From: Xestospongia muta
Taxonomy: Eukaryota > Porifera > Demospongiae > Haplosclerida > Petrosiidae
Assembly (NCBI GenBank): GCA_963693285.1
Contig: OY848919.1
Coordinates: 2,857,827 to 2,921,826 of the forward strand
Length of the DNA stretch: 64,000 bases
Direction: 5' to 3'
Shown: positions 1 through 10,680 of the stretch, piece by piece
Layout: the number at the start of each line of letters is the position of its first letter
How positions within the stretch are numbered: the first letter of the stretch is position 1
Notes under the pieces: generated by a model
Databases searched by the model: none
Seen by the model: only the letters and a program-made list of their open reading frames with translations
What the model was told of the DNA's origin: nothing
Translations under genes and position numbers: made by a program

Positions 1-3000
1 CCCATTAAGAAAAAAATACCAAGTGGTGAGACAAAGAAATATCAAATTCATCATCAACCCACAGTCGAGAATGTTGATTAACTTATTCTTGAATGGTTTG
101 ACATAAGCTTGAAGGACAAGAAATATCACCAACATTGGACTTGTTGTAATATAGATTATAAATATGTTGGTAGTTCTATATTTGGCATATATGCTATAGA
201 TAGCACATAGTAAGAGAAGACGTAATGTAAACCAATATTGTTTACCTTCCTTATAAGGAGCATGGATAGCTTCTAGAAGAGGTCGTAAGTACTTGTTGTA
301 ACATGCTAGTGGTCTAAGAGGTTTAGCAAAGAGGAGTAGGAGTACATATGGTAACAGTAGACCAGAGACTATTATCAGAGTCACTATCATTAGTATACGA
401 TGGGAGTGTCCTCCATACTTGACATTACCATCTAAATACCAAACACGATGTACATCATTGGATGTGTAGACCTCAGCATAAGTCATTACATTGATTAATT
501 GAATAATTAGGCTTGAAAATGAAAGATGAACAACAGTAACTAGTACTTGAACTGAGGAGTGAGCTATTCTGTTAGAAAGCCTTAGTGAAAAACGACTGAG
601 GATAATGAGGACAACAACTATCATTAGGAGATACAATGGAAACACTAAACCTAGGCCAGCTTTCCATAATTCTGTCATTCCATTATAAAAGCATAAAGAA
701 ATGCTTGTCTCAAGATTGAAAACTTGGATAATAAATAAAGCCAGCCCTGACAATTGGCGCAAATTTAAATATTGAAGTGTCAATGTGTCAATCACACCAC
801 AATTAGCAGCCTGAGAATAGAATATAATTCCATTGAGTGTACCAGTTGTTAATGTTAGTCTAAGAGAAAATAACAAATATATTAATAGTGGACCAGCAAC
901 TAAATAAATAGTAATTGTTGCTATCCAAGCATTGCTACAATGCTGACATTCTGTAGACCCAAATACCACACTTAATCCCTCACTACATCTACCACATAAT
1001 GTTCCTTCACGTTGATATAAACACAATGGTGGATGATAGTCAGTGATACCATCTGACAGTTTAAAGCTTTCATTAGATGATAAGTCACCACTGTAGAAGT
1101 AAATTAGTGTAGGATTGCTATTACAATATCCAATTGGACATGTTGATGACACTCCAAATGCTTTCATTCCATTGTTGTTAGTTATTTTTCCTGCCCAAGA
1201 ACCTAAGGTGGATGGTCTTGTTATTAGCGTCCTACTAATATTAGCTTTAATTGGGACTGTAGCAGCTCCATGTTTTTGTAAGTTATTAAATGAATGTGAA
1301 AGTTTACAAGCTCCTGTTATTACATTAAAAACAAACCCTAGAGGACAAAGGTGAATTTTAAGAACCTCTGTCTTAATTTCAGTCTGTGAATATTGAGAGA
1401 ACACAATCATTGCATCAACGATGTTAACCTTCTCATTTGTATGAACAGTCACACCAATTACAGTACATTTAGTGCCTTCTTGTATCAGCTGTTCTTGATC
1501 ATCAAAAGACAACCAGACTTTTGTTGTTTTAGAAATATTAGTCTGAGAGTAGTTCCTAACAATATCTATTGCTATGGTAGAATAAACCTTTCTACCAATA
1601 GCATCAATAGCTGAAATACAATAATAAATTTCTTGCCCTGGATATACTTTACGAGGAATTTGTATACCAGCACCTTCACTAAAACCTTGTGGGATAGTTG
1701 ACAACTGAAGCAAAGTAGTGTTTAATTTGTTGTTTGTAAAATTGAAGTACTTCTCATAATATGCTATTGTTTCAGTAGAAGGCCTAATATAATATGAATT
1801 GTTGTTGGTAAAGCATGAGTATATTGGCTTAGCATATATTGAATTACCAGCTCTTCTTGCTTCATTGTTTAAGAACACTATTTGAGAAACATCAGTATGA
1901 ATTTGTATGACACATTTATCATGACTCTCTGCTGCATCTGCATATATAGCTCCTCCCATTAATTGAGCCCAATTATCAGTAAACTTTGCTATAACACCTG
2001 ACATAAAGTATAACTGACAGTTACCAACTAGTCTAATTGCTGGACCAGTCATAGCATGATTATTATTAAAAGTTAAATTACCAGATAAATAGACATTTGA
2101 GTCTTGAGAACTTATAACTGATCCATAATTGTTACTGAAAGTGGATGTCCCAATGATGTAAACTCTGTTAATTCTATGAAAATGGAAAATATTTTCTGAC
2201 CATACAAAAGTTTGTTTTGTATTTTGAGAGTTTTTTGCAGCAACAATACTATCCAATGTGATAGAGACATTCCCTAAAGTATTGTCATATTGGTAGACTG
2301 AGGCATATAAACATGCTCCTGTATATGAGATATAATTTTTATGAAATTTACAGCTTATAAAATCTATATGTAACTGAAGCTTTACACTATTGACAATGCC
2401 AATGTAGACTGCTCCATTGTCCTGGGTACTGTTTTTGTGACCTGGTGATTGGATAAAACCTTGATTATGCATAAATGATGTGTTTGAAATGTGAAGTGTT
2501 GATGAGCTTTTGTGAATTAGAGTTTTATAGTACAATGAAAACCAATAAAAGATGAGAGCAGCTCCATAACATTGATGGCTGTTGGAATTATTATAAAACA
2601 CTGTATCAACAATTGATGTGTTAATATAAGCAAATGTATTGTACTGCAGAACAAGCATGCCACCAGCAAATCCACCAATATTTTCATGAAAATAAGATTG
2701 TGTGACATGAATTCTAACCTGATACAAAGTTTGTTGTGTGTAGAGTATCGTAAGTCCAGCTGCATTAACAATGGGATAATAATAATCAAAAGATGATAAA
2801 TATTTTTTATAGAAGACATTGTTGATACAAGAATAAGTATTGTAGTCAATGTTATAAGAGAAGAAAGCATTTTTAATTTCTATGTCAAAGATATTATTAG
2901 TATCTGTAAAATGAAGAAGAAGACCACATCCAAGACTATTTTGGATAAATGAAAACACTTCAGCACTAAGTGATGAATTAGACATGCTAACAGTATCAAT

Positions 3001-3555
3001 AGTAGAGTTATATAGATTTATACCAATCATAGCAAATCCATATGAGTAGTAGATGTTAACTTGACTTATATTGACCTGGCAATGAACAAAGACTAAGGCA
3101 GCAGCATGAGATAAAGTGTAATATAGAGCTGACCTATTGAGGTAGTTGGTGATCATAGTATCTTGTATGGTAGTAAGATGTGTTCCACAGTTCTTGAAGA
3201 CCAACCGTTCCAGCATCACATGAGAAGTAAAGAAAAGGAACCCTCTTCTAGGTTTTGGAATAACCCCTGCTGTATCATTATGAAGACATGTTATTGTAGC
3301 TGACTTTGTTGGAGAATCACTTTGTATCATGACTGTACTAATTTGGTGTGTGACTTGACAGAAGTTACCAGATGAAATGGTGAAGTTAATAGAACTGTTT
3401 AACAAGAACACAAGGTATTGAGAGGACCATGTTGTGTTACAAAGGTATTGCTCTAAATCTGAAGAAGAATTAACATGATAGGTATTATTACTGATTCCAC
3501 TGCAATAACTACTAATGAATAGTAGAGCAAGAAATGATTGCATCAATAGAGTCAT
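1..3555 (-). CDS. G1: beta-helix/Pmp-like ectodomain multi-pass membrane protein, C-terminus cut by window edge
   Basis: I read this frame codon by codon from the start to base 1 and found no stop; about 1,185 codons are present and roughly 90 C-terminal codons, with the stop, lie outside the window. The signal peptide begins MTLLMQSFLALLFISS (class B). The ectodomain carries FxxN...GGAI repeats, then a cysteine module with CQHC at about residues 867-870 (other copies have CHHC), then the membrane region. An in-frame ATG at 3567 would add four residues, but it is only about 32 bp from the TATA-like box at 3599-3606, so 3555 is preferred and matches the other class B starts. The ectodomain is class B, while the middle of the membrane region (LETSISLCFYNGMTELWKAG) resembles class A, so the gene is mosaic. 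Function is unknown; a cell-surface receptor is an inference. Confidence 0.85.
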   Translation of the reverse strand, partial: MTLLMQSFLALLFISSYCSGISNNTYHVNSSSDLEQYLCNTTWSSQYLVFLLNSSINFTISSGNFCQVTHQISTVMIQSDSPTKSATITCLHNDTAGVIPKPRRGFLFFTSHVMLERLVFKNCGTHLTTIQDTMITNYLNRSALYYTLSHAAALVFVHCQVNISQVNIYYSYGFAMIGINLYNSTIDTVSMSNSSLSAEVFSFIQNSLGCGLLLHFTDTNNIFDIEIKNAFFSYNIDYNTYSCINNVFYKKYLSSFDYYYPIVNAAGLTILYTQQTLYQVRIHVTQSYFHENIGGFAGGMLVLQYNTFAYINTSIVDTVFYNNSNSHQCYGAALIFYWFSLYYKTLIHKSSSTLHISNTSFMHNQGFIQSPGHKNSTQDNGAVYIGIVNSVKLQLHIDFISCKFHKNYISYTGACLYASVYQYDNTLGNVSITLDSIVAAKNSQNTKQTFVWSENIFHFHRINRVYIIGTSTFSNNYGSVISSQDSNVYLSGNLTFNNNHAMTGPAIRLVGNCQLYFMSGVIAKFTDNWAQLMGGAIYADAAESHDKCVIQIHTDVSQIVFLNNEARRAGNSIYAKPIYSCFTNNNSYYIRPSTETIAYYEKYFNFTNNKLNTTLLQLSTIPQGFSEGAGIQIPRKVYPGQEIYYCISAIDAIGRKVYSTIAIDIVRNYSQTNISKTTKVWLSFDDQEQLIQEGTKCTVIGVTVHTNEKVNIVDAMIVFSQYSQTEIKTEVLKIHLCPLGFVFNVITGACKLSHSFNNLQKHGAATVPIKANISRTLITRPSTLGSWAGKITNNNGMKAFGVSSTCPIGYCNSNPTLIYFYSGDLSSNESFKLSDGITDYHPPLCLYQREGTLCGRCSEGLSVVFGSTECQHCSNAWIATITIYLVAGPLLIYLLFSLRLTLTTGTLNGIIFYSQAANCGVIDTLTLQYLNLRQLSGLALFIIQVFNLETSISLCFYNGMTELWKAGLGLVFPLYLLMIVVVLIILSRFSLRLSNRIAHSSVQVLVTVVHLSFSSLIIQLINVMTYAEVYTSNDVHRVWYLDGNVKYGGHSHRILMIVTLIIVSGLLLPYVLLLLFAKPLRPLACYNKYLRPLLEAIHAPYKEGKQYWFTLRLLLLCAIYSIYAKYRTTNIFIIYITTSPMLVIFLVLQAYVKPFKNKLINILDCGLMMNLIFLCLTTWYFFLNG

Positions 3556-3598
3556 CGATGAAGGCATTAGTCTCTGTGAAATATTTAGTAGAAGATGT

Positions 3599-3606
3599 CT
3601 TTTATA
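3599..3606 (-). promoter_or_regulatory. TATA-like box of G1
   Basis: The minus strand reads TATAAAAG here, about 44 bp before the chosen ATG. It is closer to the start than the boxes of other class B copies (about 72-75 bp), so transcription would begin very near the ATG. Confidence 0.4.
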
Positions 3607-3739
3607 TTTTACTGGGAAATGTTGTTATTGTTTATCTAGACTAAATTAACTATATTGCTATGTAATTATAATGATGTTTTAATTTGAAACAACATTGAAA
3701 GCAAATTTCCATGTATGAAGCAGAAAGTAGTGAGCACAT

Positions 3740-4235
3740 TACCAAAATACATCAAAGTTGGTGAGTATATTAGATGTATCTTTAAATTAACTAAGATAAC
3801 ATTGAAAGTAGAGATACTTCTACTGTTTATGATTCTTACAAATTAATTTTTAAATTGTATACAGACGGAGTGCCAGTCTCAACTATCAGCTAATCAAGCT
3901 GTTCGAAAAGTAAACAATAACAGTCTTTAGTCACTCTCTAGGTGCTAGGATGTTATTATGTGTTTGTAATTTTCTTTACTTCAGTCTTGTTCTGTTGCCA
4001 ACAATTTTTATATTCCCTACTTTTTTGATAAAACATGAAATAGAATTTAAGTTTATGATTTTAAAAATTAAATTTTACACTGTATACAGACAAGGGTGCC
4101 AATCAAAACTATCAGCTTTTCAAAAGTAAGTAATAACAGTGATCAAAATAGTCTACAATCACTCTTTAAGTGCTGGGATGTTATTATATGTTTATAATTT
4201 TGTATACTTCAGTTTGGTTCTGTTTTCAATAAGGT
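3740..4235. repeat. Two diverged 225-bp tandem repeats
   Basis: A block containing GTATACAGAC, then a stretch related to AACTATCAGCTTTTCAAAAG, then GGATGTTATTAT, occurs from about 3825 and again from about 4050. The GTATACAGAC marks sit at 3857 and 4082, giving a 225-bp period. A third copy of the left part lies upstream of G10 at about 56370-56545. No convincing reading frame is present. The right part (GGATGTTATTATGT) recurs a third time inside the plus-strand relic at 4355, so the repeats may derive partly from that relic. Confidence 0.6.
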
Positions 4236-4251
4236 TTGCTTTGCATTTTAC

Positions 4252-4379
4252 ATGTGTGTGATCAAAACTACTATTCACACAACACAAAAGATCCCAAGCA
4301 ATGACTCTATCCATACTCCATATAAGAAAGAAAAGGTATACTGGTTTGTAGCTGGGATGTTATTATGTCTTCTTAGTTT

Positions 4380-4420
<41 letters not shown>

Positions 4421-4443
4421 TTTGTTTTGCTTGTTGCCAATAA
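4252..4443 (+). pseudogene. Plus-strand relic of a divergent family member (membrane-segment piece)
   Basis: A 63-codon frame on the plus strand includes IHTPYKKEKVYWF followed by a hydrophobic stretch (MLLCLLSFMYIYIY). This aligns with the conserved membrane-region motif of the array genes, IHAPYKEGKQYWFTLRLLLLC, sharing I-H-x-P-Y-K-x-x-K-x-Y-W-F. It is the only piece of the family seen in the opposite orientation. The frame runs into a TA microsatellite and ends soon after, and no start, signal peptide or cysteine module is nearby, so I regard it as a gene fragment and not an active gene. It is too diverged to come from a recent inversion of a neighbour. Confidence 0.55.
4384..4416. repeat. 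TA dinucleotide microsatellite
   Basis: About 16 uninterrupted TA units followed by CACAC. It lies in the end of the plus-strand relic and creates its repeated Y-I residues. Confidence 0.9.
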
Positions 4444-4610
4444 CCTCTACTTTACAGTACTTCTCCCAACTATAACAAACTACACTATCTTGCTAAATGT
4501 GATAGATATTTAGGCTATAGGTAAATCTCTCATATTAATGTCATTCTGGATTTATAATGTATTACTCCAGAGTAGCTGGAACTAAAAGGTAAATTTTGCT
4601 CCAACTTACT
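4425..4610. repeat. Spacer block shared with two other spacers
   Basis: This stretch, beginning near TTGTTGCCAATAAC and including ACTACACTATCTTGCTAAAT and CTGGATTTATA, recurs with small changes at about 10690-10890 (3' of G3) and 16925-17115 (3' of G4). It is non-coding in all six frames and marks homologous spacers, which fits the array having grown by duplication of gene plus spacer. Confidence 0.7.
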
Positions 4611-4629
4611 TCAAGTTTTTTATTAAAAA

Positions 4630-4825
4630 TAAAATATAGTTTGATCGAACATAGTCATGATAGTTGTGCATATTATAATAGTGATGTGTGTATACCCAGA
4701 CATATGTTTGGACAACCACTCAGCAGTGTCATTACTAAGCAAATATGCTTACTTGATAGTTGTGCATATTTTAAAAATGATGTTAGACTGGCATTGCTAA
4801 TAATATGCCTGATAGTTCATTAAGT
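4630..4825. repeat. R2 spacer repeat, copy 1
   Basis: A stretch of roughly 190 bp marked by GATAGTTGTGCATATT twice within the unit (about 100 bp apart) and CAGCAGTGTCATTACTAAGC. Further copies lie at about 5157-5335 and 10919-11100, just 3' of G2 and G3. No protein is predicted. Confidence 0.75.
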
Positions 4826-4979
4826 TTTTGGATTGATCATGATTACAAATAAATGGTTTTGTTATTCATTTATTAAATGTCACCATACAAACAAGTTATA
4901 TTCATATATCTTTGTTTGTTTGTGTGTGTGTGCACAAAAAATTTATTAACTAAAGACACACACTCAAAACTGTTTCTTT

Positions 4980-5106
4980 TCAATCACTGCAGTGACCTAG
5001 GACGGGCTCTCTAAACTCTGAGCATAAGCCATAAAATGAGCCACTGGCATCTGTAAGTAGTGGTTGTGTGGTAGTTGTTTTATAAGTAAATAATGACGAC
5101 ACTTTC
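4980..5106 (-). pseudogene. Relic of a family C-terminal tail (about 40 codons)
   Basis: On the minus strand this region corresponds to the final ~40 codons of the family, including a near copy of SEFREPVLGH followed by the conserved TGA. Upstream the homology stops abruptly near 5106. The flanking R2 repeat is also duplicated, so this is best read as a tandem duplication of the 3' end of G2 plus its flank. It preserves tail sequence that G2 itself has lost by deletion. Confidence 0.75.
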
Positions 5107-5156
5107 AAAGTCACTTCAAAATTGGTCACTATAATGTGATAAAGCTATTTTTATCA

Positions 5157-5335
5157 AATATAGTTTGATTGAACATAGTCATGATAGTTGTGCATATTAT
5201 AATAGTGATGTGTGTATACCCAGACATATGTTTGGACAACCCCTCAGCAGTGTCATTACTAAGCAAATATACTTACTTGATAGTTGTGCATATTTTAAGA
5301 GTTAGACTGGCATTGCTATTGATCGCTTTGATGAT
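5157..5335. repeat. R2 spacer repeat, copy 2, beside a small stem-loop
   Basis: Nearly identical to the copy at 10919-11100 and to copy 1 at 4630. Just before it, at about 5138-5157, TGATAAA and TTTATCA flank a short loop and could form a hairpin; the same hairpin occurs at about 10901-10920 beside G3. Confidence 0.7.
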
Positions 5336-5362
5336 TGCAACTATATGACTTTATAATTCAAA

Positions 5363-5368
5363 TTTATT
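5363..5368 (-). terminator. Polyadenylation signal of G2
   Basis: AATAAA on the minus strand, about 105 bp after the ancestral stop position of G2; the same placement is seen 3' of G3. Confidence 0.5.
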
Positions 5369-5470
5369 AAATATTACCATACAAACAAATTATATACATA
5401 CAACTTTGTGTATGTGTGTGTGCATAGACTAATTATTAACTAAAGACACACACTCAAAACTGTTTTTTCG

Positions 5471-8400
5471 TCAATCACTGCAGTGACCTAGGACAGGCTC
5501 TCTAAACTCTGAGCATGAGCCATAAAATGAGCCACTGGTATCTGTAAGTAAATGGCAGTAGCTCTATATTTGGCATATATGCCATACATAGCACATAGTA
5601 AGAGAAGACGCAATGTAAACCAGTATTGTTTACCTTCCTTATAAGGAGCATGGATAGCTTCTAGAAGAGGTCGCAAATACTTGTTGTAACATGCTAGTGG
5701 TCTAAGAGGTTTAGCAAAGAGGAGTAGGAGTACATATGGTAATAGTAGACCAAGGACTACTATCAAAGTGACTATCATTAGTATACGATGGGAATATCCT
5801 CCATATTTGACATTACCATCTAAATACCAAACACGATGTACCTCATTGGATGTGTAGACATCAGAATGTGTCATTGCATTAATTAATCGAAGGAGTAAGC
5901 TTGAAAAAGAGAGGTGTACAACAGTAACCAGTACTTGAACTGAGGAGTCAGCTATTCTGTTGGAAAGCTTTAGAGAAATATGGCAAAAGATGATGAGGAC
6001 AATGACTATTATTAGAAGATAAAGTGGAAATACTAAACTAAGGCCATCTTTCCATAACTCTGTCATTCCATTGTAAAAACATAGAGAAATACCTGTTTCA
6101 AGATTTAAAGACTGAAGAACAAAAATAGTCAAACCTGACAATTGATTAATTGAAGATTTAAAGTAGTGATATTTTAATATGTCAAGCAGACCACAATTAG
6201 CAGCCTGAGCATAGAATATAATTCCATTGAGTGTACCAGTTGTTAATGTAAGTTTCAGAGCAAATAATAGGTAAACAACGAGAGGACCAGCTACTAGATA
6301 AATACCAATTGATGCTATCCAAGCATTACTACAGTGATGACATTCTGTAGACACTTAATCCCTCACTACATCTACCACATAATGTTCCTTCACGTTGATA
6401 TAAACATAATGGTGGATGATAGTCAGTAATACCATCTGACAGTTTAAAGCTTTCATTAGATGATAAGTCACCACTGTAGAAGTAAGGTAGTTTCTGATTG
6501 CTATTACAATATCCAATTGGACAAGTTAAAGATACACCAAATTGTGTCTTTGTTTTGTTTTCATATTCTATTGTTCCTGCCCAAGAGATAAATGAGAAAA
6601 GTCTTGTTATTGTTAGATTAGTCAAGTTACCAATAATAGGGACCTTAAGTTGTTGATGTGTTTTCAAGTTATCAAATGAAGATGAAAGTTCACAGACACC
6701 CATCATCTTATTCAAATCAAATCCCAGTGGACATGGATGTATCTTGACACTTTTTGTTAGACTTGTTGGTTGTGTGTATAGAGAAAATACAACAATTCCA
6801 TCTATTATGTTGAATTGATCATTTGTATGAACAGTCACACTAATGGTGGTACAATTTGTACCTTCTTGAATCAATTGTTCTTGGTCACCAAAAGACAACC
6901 AGACTTTTGTTGTTTTAGGAATATTATGTTGGGAATTATTTCTAACAATATTAATTGCTATGGTAGAATAAACATTTCTGCTAAGAGCATCAATAGCTGA
7001 AATACAGTAATAGATTTCCTGTCCTGGATATATTTGATGAGGTTCTGTTCTAGTATATTCTTTAAGACTCTGTGGTATTGTTGAAAGCTGAAGCAAGGTA
7101 GTGTTAGAAATATTGTTTATGAAGGTGAAGTGTTGGTTATAATATGCCATTGATTCATTAAGAGTTTCAACAAATTTTGAGTTGTTGATATAACATGAGA
7201 ATATTGGCTGAGCATATATTGAACTACCAGCTCTTCTCGCTTCATTGTTTGAGAACACTATTTGATTAATATCAGCATCAACTTGTATGACACATTTATC
7301 ATGAGTCTTGGGTCCTTCAGCATGTATAGCTCCTCCTACTAACTGAGCCCAATTATTAGTAAACTTTGCAATAACTTCACTCATAAAATATAGTTGACAG
7401 TTACCTAATAGAAGAATTGCAGGACCACTCATTGCACGATTATTATGAAATATTAAATGACCAGATAGATAGATATTTGAATCTTTAGAACTTATAACTG
7501 ATCCATAATTGTCACTAAAGTTAGAAATACCAATGATGTCAACTTTATCGATTCTGTGAAAATAAAAAATACCTGCTGATGATACAAATGGGATTCCAGT
7601 ATATTGAGAATTCTTTGTTGCAATAGTACTGTCCAATGTAATAGAGACATTGCCTATATTGTCAGTAAATTGATAGACTCTGGCATATAAACATGCTCCT
7701 GTATTTGCAACATAATTTTCTTGAAATTTACATTCATTAAAATGAATAGCTAGATGAACATGTCCAGGATTGACTATACCAATATAGACAGCTCCATAGT
7801 CCAGACTACTTTCTGGCCACTGGGAAATGCCTTGGTGTTTTATAAATGATGTATTAACAACATAAAGAGGTCCAAAACGTCCTTGACAAGTAGATACATG
7901 TAATGAATACCAATAAAATACAATAGCTGCTCCATGACAGGGCTCAAAGTTAAAATTATGATAGAATATGGTATTGGTAATTGTTGTGTTAGTGACAGCA
8001 ATAGTGTGATATTGCAAAACAAACATGCCTCCTGCAAAACTACCAACATTTTTAATAAAATATGTTTCAGTTATATGAACTGACACCTGTCCACTATTCT
8101 GTTGTGTGTAGAGTATTGTTAGTCCAGCTGCATTGACAATAGGATTGGTACCACCAGAAGATGATGAATGTTTGTTATTGTAGGTATCGGTAATGCAAGA
8201 ATAAGTGTTGTAATCAAAGTTATAAGAAAAAGAAGCATTACTAATATATATGTCAGAGTCCTGTAAAACACTCTCTTCTTCTTGAAAAGAATTGTTAGTA
8301 TTCATGTAATGAAGAAGAAGACCACTTCCAATACTTATGTTATTACTTTGGACTATTTCAGCACTAAGAATTGAATTAGACATACTAACACTATCAATAG

Positions 8401-8938
8401 TAGAGTTATATACATTTATACCAATCATAGCAAACCCATATGAGTAGTAGATGTTAACTTGAGTTATATTGACCTGACAATGAACAAAGACTAAGGTAGC
8501 AGCATGAGATGAAGTGTAATACAGAGATGAGCTATTGAGGTAGTTAGTGATTGTATCATCTTGTATGGTAGTAAGATATGTACCACAATCCTTAAATATC
8601 AATCGTTCTAGAGTCACTGTAGTGTTAAAGAAAGCCAGACCTCTTCTGGACTGTCGAGGAATCTCTGATGAGTCATTATGAATACATGTTATAATTGCCC
8701 ATTCTGTAGGAGAATCACTGTATATGTCAATCTTACTAGTTTGGTTACTTGTCACTTGACAGAAGATACCACGCGAGAGGGTAAAATTGATAGAGCTATT
8801 CAATAATAACACAAGTTGTTGAGAGGACCATGTTGTATTACACAGGTACTGCTCTAACTCTGATGATGTTTTAACATGATATGTTTCACAATAATAACCT
8901 AGAAATAAAAGTCCCAGGATAGTTGACAGTAAGAACAT
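5471..8938 (-). pseudogene. G2: class A family member broken by two deletions in the 3' part
   Basis: The ectodomain frame is open from MFLLSTILGLLFLGYYC (an in-frame ATG at 8971 adds 11 residues but has no counterpart in the paralogues) through the beta-helix repeats into the cysteine module. Near 6350, 11 bp are missing relative to all other copies, with a 2-bp AC at the break. This removes most of the VVFGS stretch and shifts the frame, so the product ends a few residues later, before the first membrane segment. The membrane region continues in another frame from 6354 to 5488. A second deletion of about 367 bp relative to G3, near 5550, removes the last membrane segments and most of the tail and again shifts frame. 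The TATA-like box is also altered (see 9002). If expressed, it would give a secreted ectodomain of about 870 residues. Confidence 0.85.
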
Positions 8939-9001
8939 TTTAAAAAAGAGTTTGACTGAAATAAATAACACAAGAACTATTTTAAGTATTGTTTTTTTAT
9001 T

Positions 9002-9009
9002 CTTACAAA
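9002..9009 (-). promoter_or_regulatory. Degraded TATA-like box of G2
   Basis: G3, G4, G6, G8 and G11 have TTTATAAG on the minus strand at the matching place; G2 has TTTGTAAG. The box is about 64 bp from the ATG. The change fits loss of promoter constraint, but other promoter elements are unknown. Confidence 0.4.
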
Positions 9010-10485
9010 AACTGGTATTGTTATTTTAGTTAAATTGAAAGTAAAGAAGATATCCATATGTGCAAGTTAACATTTAGTTTTTTTAAAATCTTTCCTAATT
9101 CATTCATTTCTAGACTGCTCAAAGTAACTTTTCATGCCAAGTCTCCAGTGTATGAGTAGATGACCAATGATAAAGCATTGTAACATGGTTTTTATGCTCA
9201 CTACGTTTCAACTAACTACTATATATATGCTAGAGATGAACTAAAATATAGAACTAAGTGTCTTTTGATTTTTTGCCACATACACCATTAGTCATGTTTG
9301 TAATAACTGACTTGTTTTGAAATAACATTGAAAGTAATTTCTTTAATTTATGTAGACAATTTAGTTTTATCTTGACCATTAGGACATGACTCAAGAATTT
9401 GTTATTAAGAAGTGAATCATAATTGCTTATGTGACATAATAATAATTAATAAACACAAGTCTTGTAGTTCAATTGATTTTAAAGTGTTTATAATAAGTTT
9501 TTTGTTCCATAAACCAGTTTGCAATCAGATAAGAACTTATCTACAGTGATTGTTTGTTGTTTTTAAATAAATTATATGTTTTTCTCTATTCTGTATATAC
9601 CACAAAATTTCCCTTGTCCATGTGTTCAAAAACATTTATGACGTAATATAGTGAATGCTTCATTTTAAAATAACATTGAAAGAAATTTTTAAAGCTGATA
9701 TATACACCTTAGCTTGTCTTGAGGAAATGATGATTAAAATAAGAAATATACTTGACTTAATTGGGCAAAAACCTAACTGTGTTAGGAGAAGTGTATGACA
9801 AAATGTCTTAGTTTGTTATAAATTTTGAAAGTATGTCTCTGTATATTTGACCAAAAACGTTTTTTGGTAGATACAATAGCAGATTAATTATTACTTCTTA
9901 CAAATATATAGTGAACTAAAAAGACATTACCTTATAAGTACAATATCTTGTTAGCAATCTTTGGATCAACATTGGAAGCAATTATCAGTTGTCTATATAC
10001 AATGCAATTATTTACTTTTACCTTATTTGGGAAAAAATCCACATTTTGAGAAACGAAATCATATTACTGTGCACACTTTTATAGTAGCAGACACAAAACC
10101 ACTGTATAACTGATCATTAAGTTAATACTCTGATAAGTAAATAAGTAAAGAAAGACAAAACGATCTAAATATTTGAATAAACATCTTGTATAGCGATGAT
10201 TCACTATAAGAAATAGTTGACTAATACTTTGTACATATATCAATGATTCATTGGGTTATGTTAATAGTTTAGAGAGCATATCATAGATGATTGAACTATA
10301 ATTTGTATACATGTTCTATATCTTACTATTGCTGTACTGTATATAACAGTATATGTACTAGTATACTCTGCATATACCATCTGCACTGTCTCGAGATATT
10401 CATTACCACTATAGTATCTATATTATAGAATCTCTGGTTAGGAGGAGTTTATTATTGATAGAACCTGCATGTAGTGGAGCTGTAA
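9010..10485. other. Spacer between G3 and G2, non-coding
   Basis: No supported gene. It holds three copies of an AACATTGAAAG-like motif (about 9325, 9667, 9970), spaced roughly 300-340 bp. It also holds a conserved block around 9912-9950 (AAAAAGACATTACCTTATAA) found in nearly every spacer of the window. The part near 9270-9330 resembles the 5' flank of class B genes (TTAGTCATGTTTG), which suggests an old class B promoter relic. Confidence 0.6.
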
Positions 10486-10487
10486 TC

Positions 10488-10680
10488 TCGTTAGTATTAC
10501 AGAACAAGCATGCCATAAGTAACACTATCAATATTTTCATGAAAATAAGATTGTGTGATATGAGTCATAACCTGATTTCTATTGAAAGTCTGTTGTATGT
10601 AGAATGTTGTAAGCCCACCTACAATAACAATGAGATAGTAATAATCAAAAGATGATACATATTTTTATAGAAGGCATCAT
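10488..10680 (-). pseudogene. Relic of ectodomain coding sequence (beta-helix part)
   Basis: The minus strand matches the G1 ectodomain at about 2640-2815 (the section around QNKHA-like, YFHEN and TILYTQQ) but with several frame-breaking changes. A sister relic lies at 16735-16925 in the next spacer, so it was already a relic when the spacers were duplicated. Confidence 0.7.

Noticed and set aside
1115..1614. Plus-strand frames of 60-107 codons opposite the genes, recurring in every copy (for example 24601-25094, 30168-30661, 48138-48631)
   Set aside because: They lie antisense to conserved coding sequence and recur only because the genes are paralogues. They have no promoter, signal or family resemblance.
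2517..2870. Minus-strand frames of 60-117 codons overlapping the long frames in another phase (also 13635-13940, 26213-26470, 49750-50019)
   Set aside because: They are out-of-phase shadows within intact long frames; their hydrophobic look comes from AT-rich codons read out of frame.
3740..4235. CRISPR-like array
   Set aside because: Only two or three diverged long repeats, with no short regular repeats and unique spacers, and no cas genes.
4596..4823. A 75-codon plus-strand frame as a small gene
   Set aside because: It lies wholly in the R2 repeat, is not kept open in the other R2 copies, and resembles no protein I know.
6329..6354. An intron removing the G2 frameshift
   Set aside because: The break is an 11-bp loss compared with all paralogues, there is no room for an intron, and no other copy needs one.
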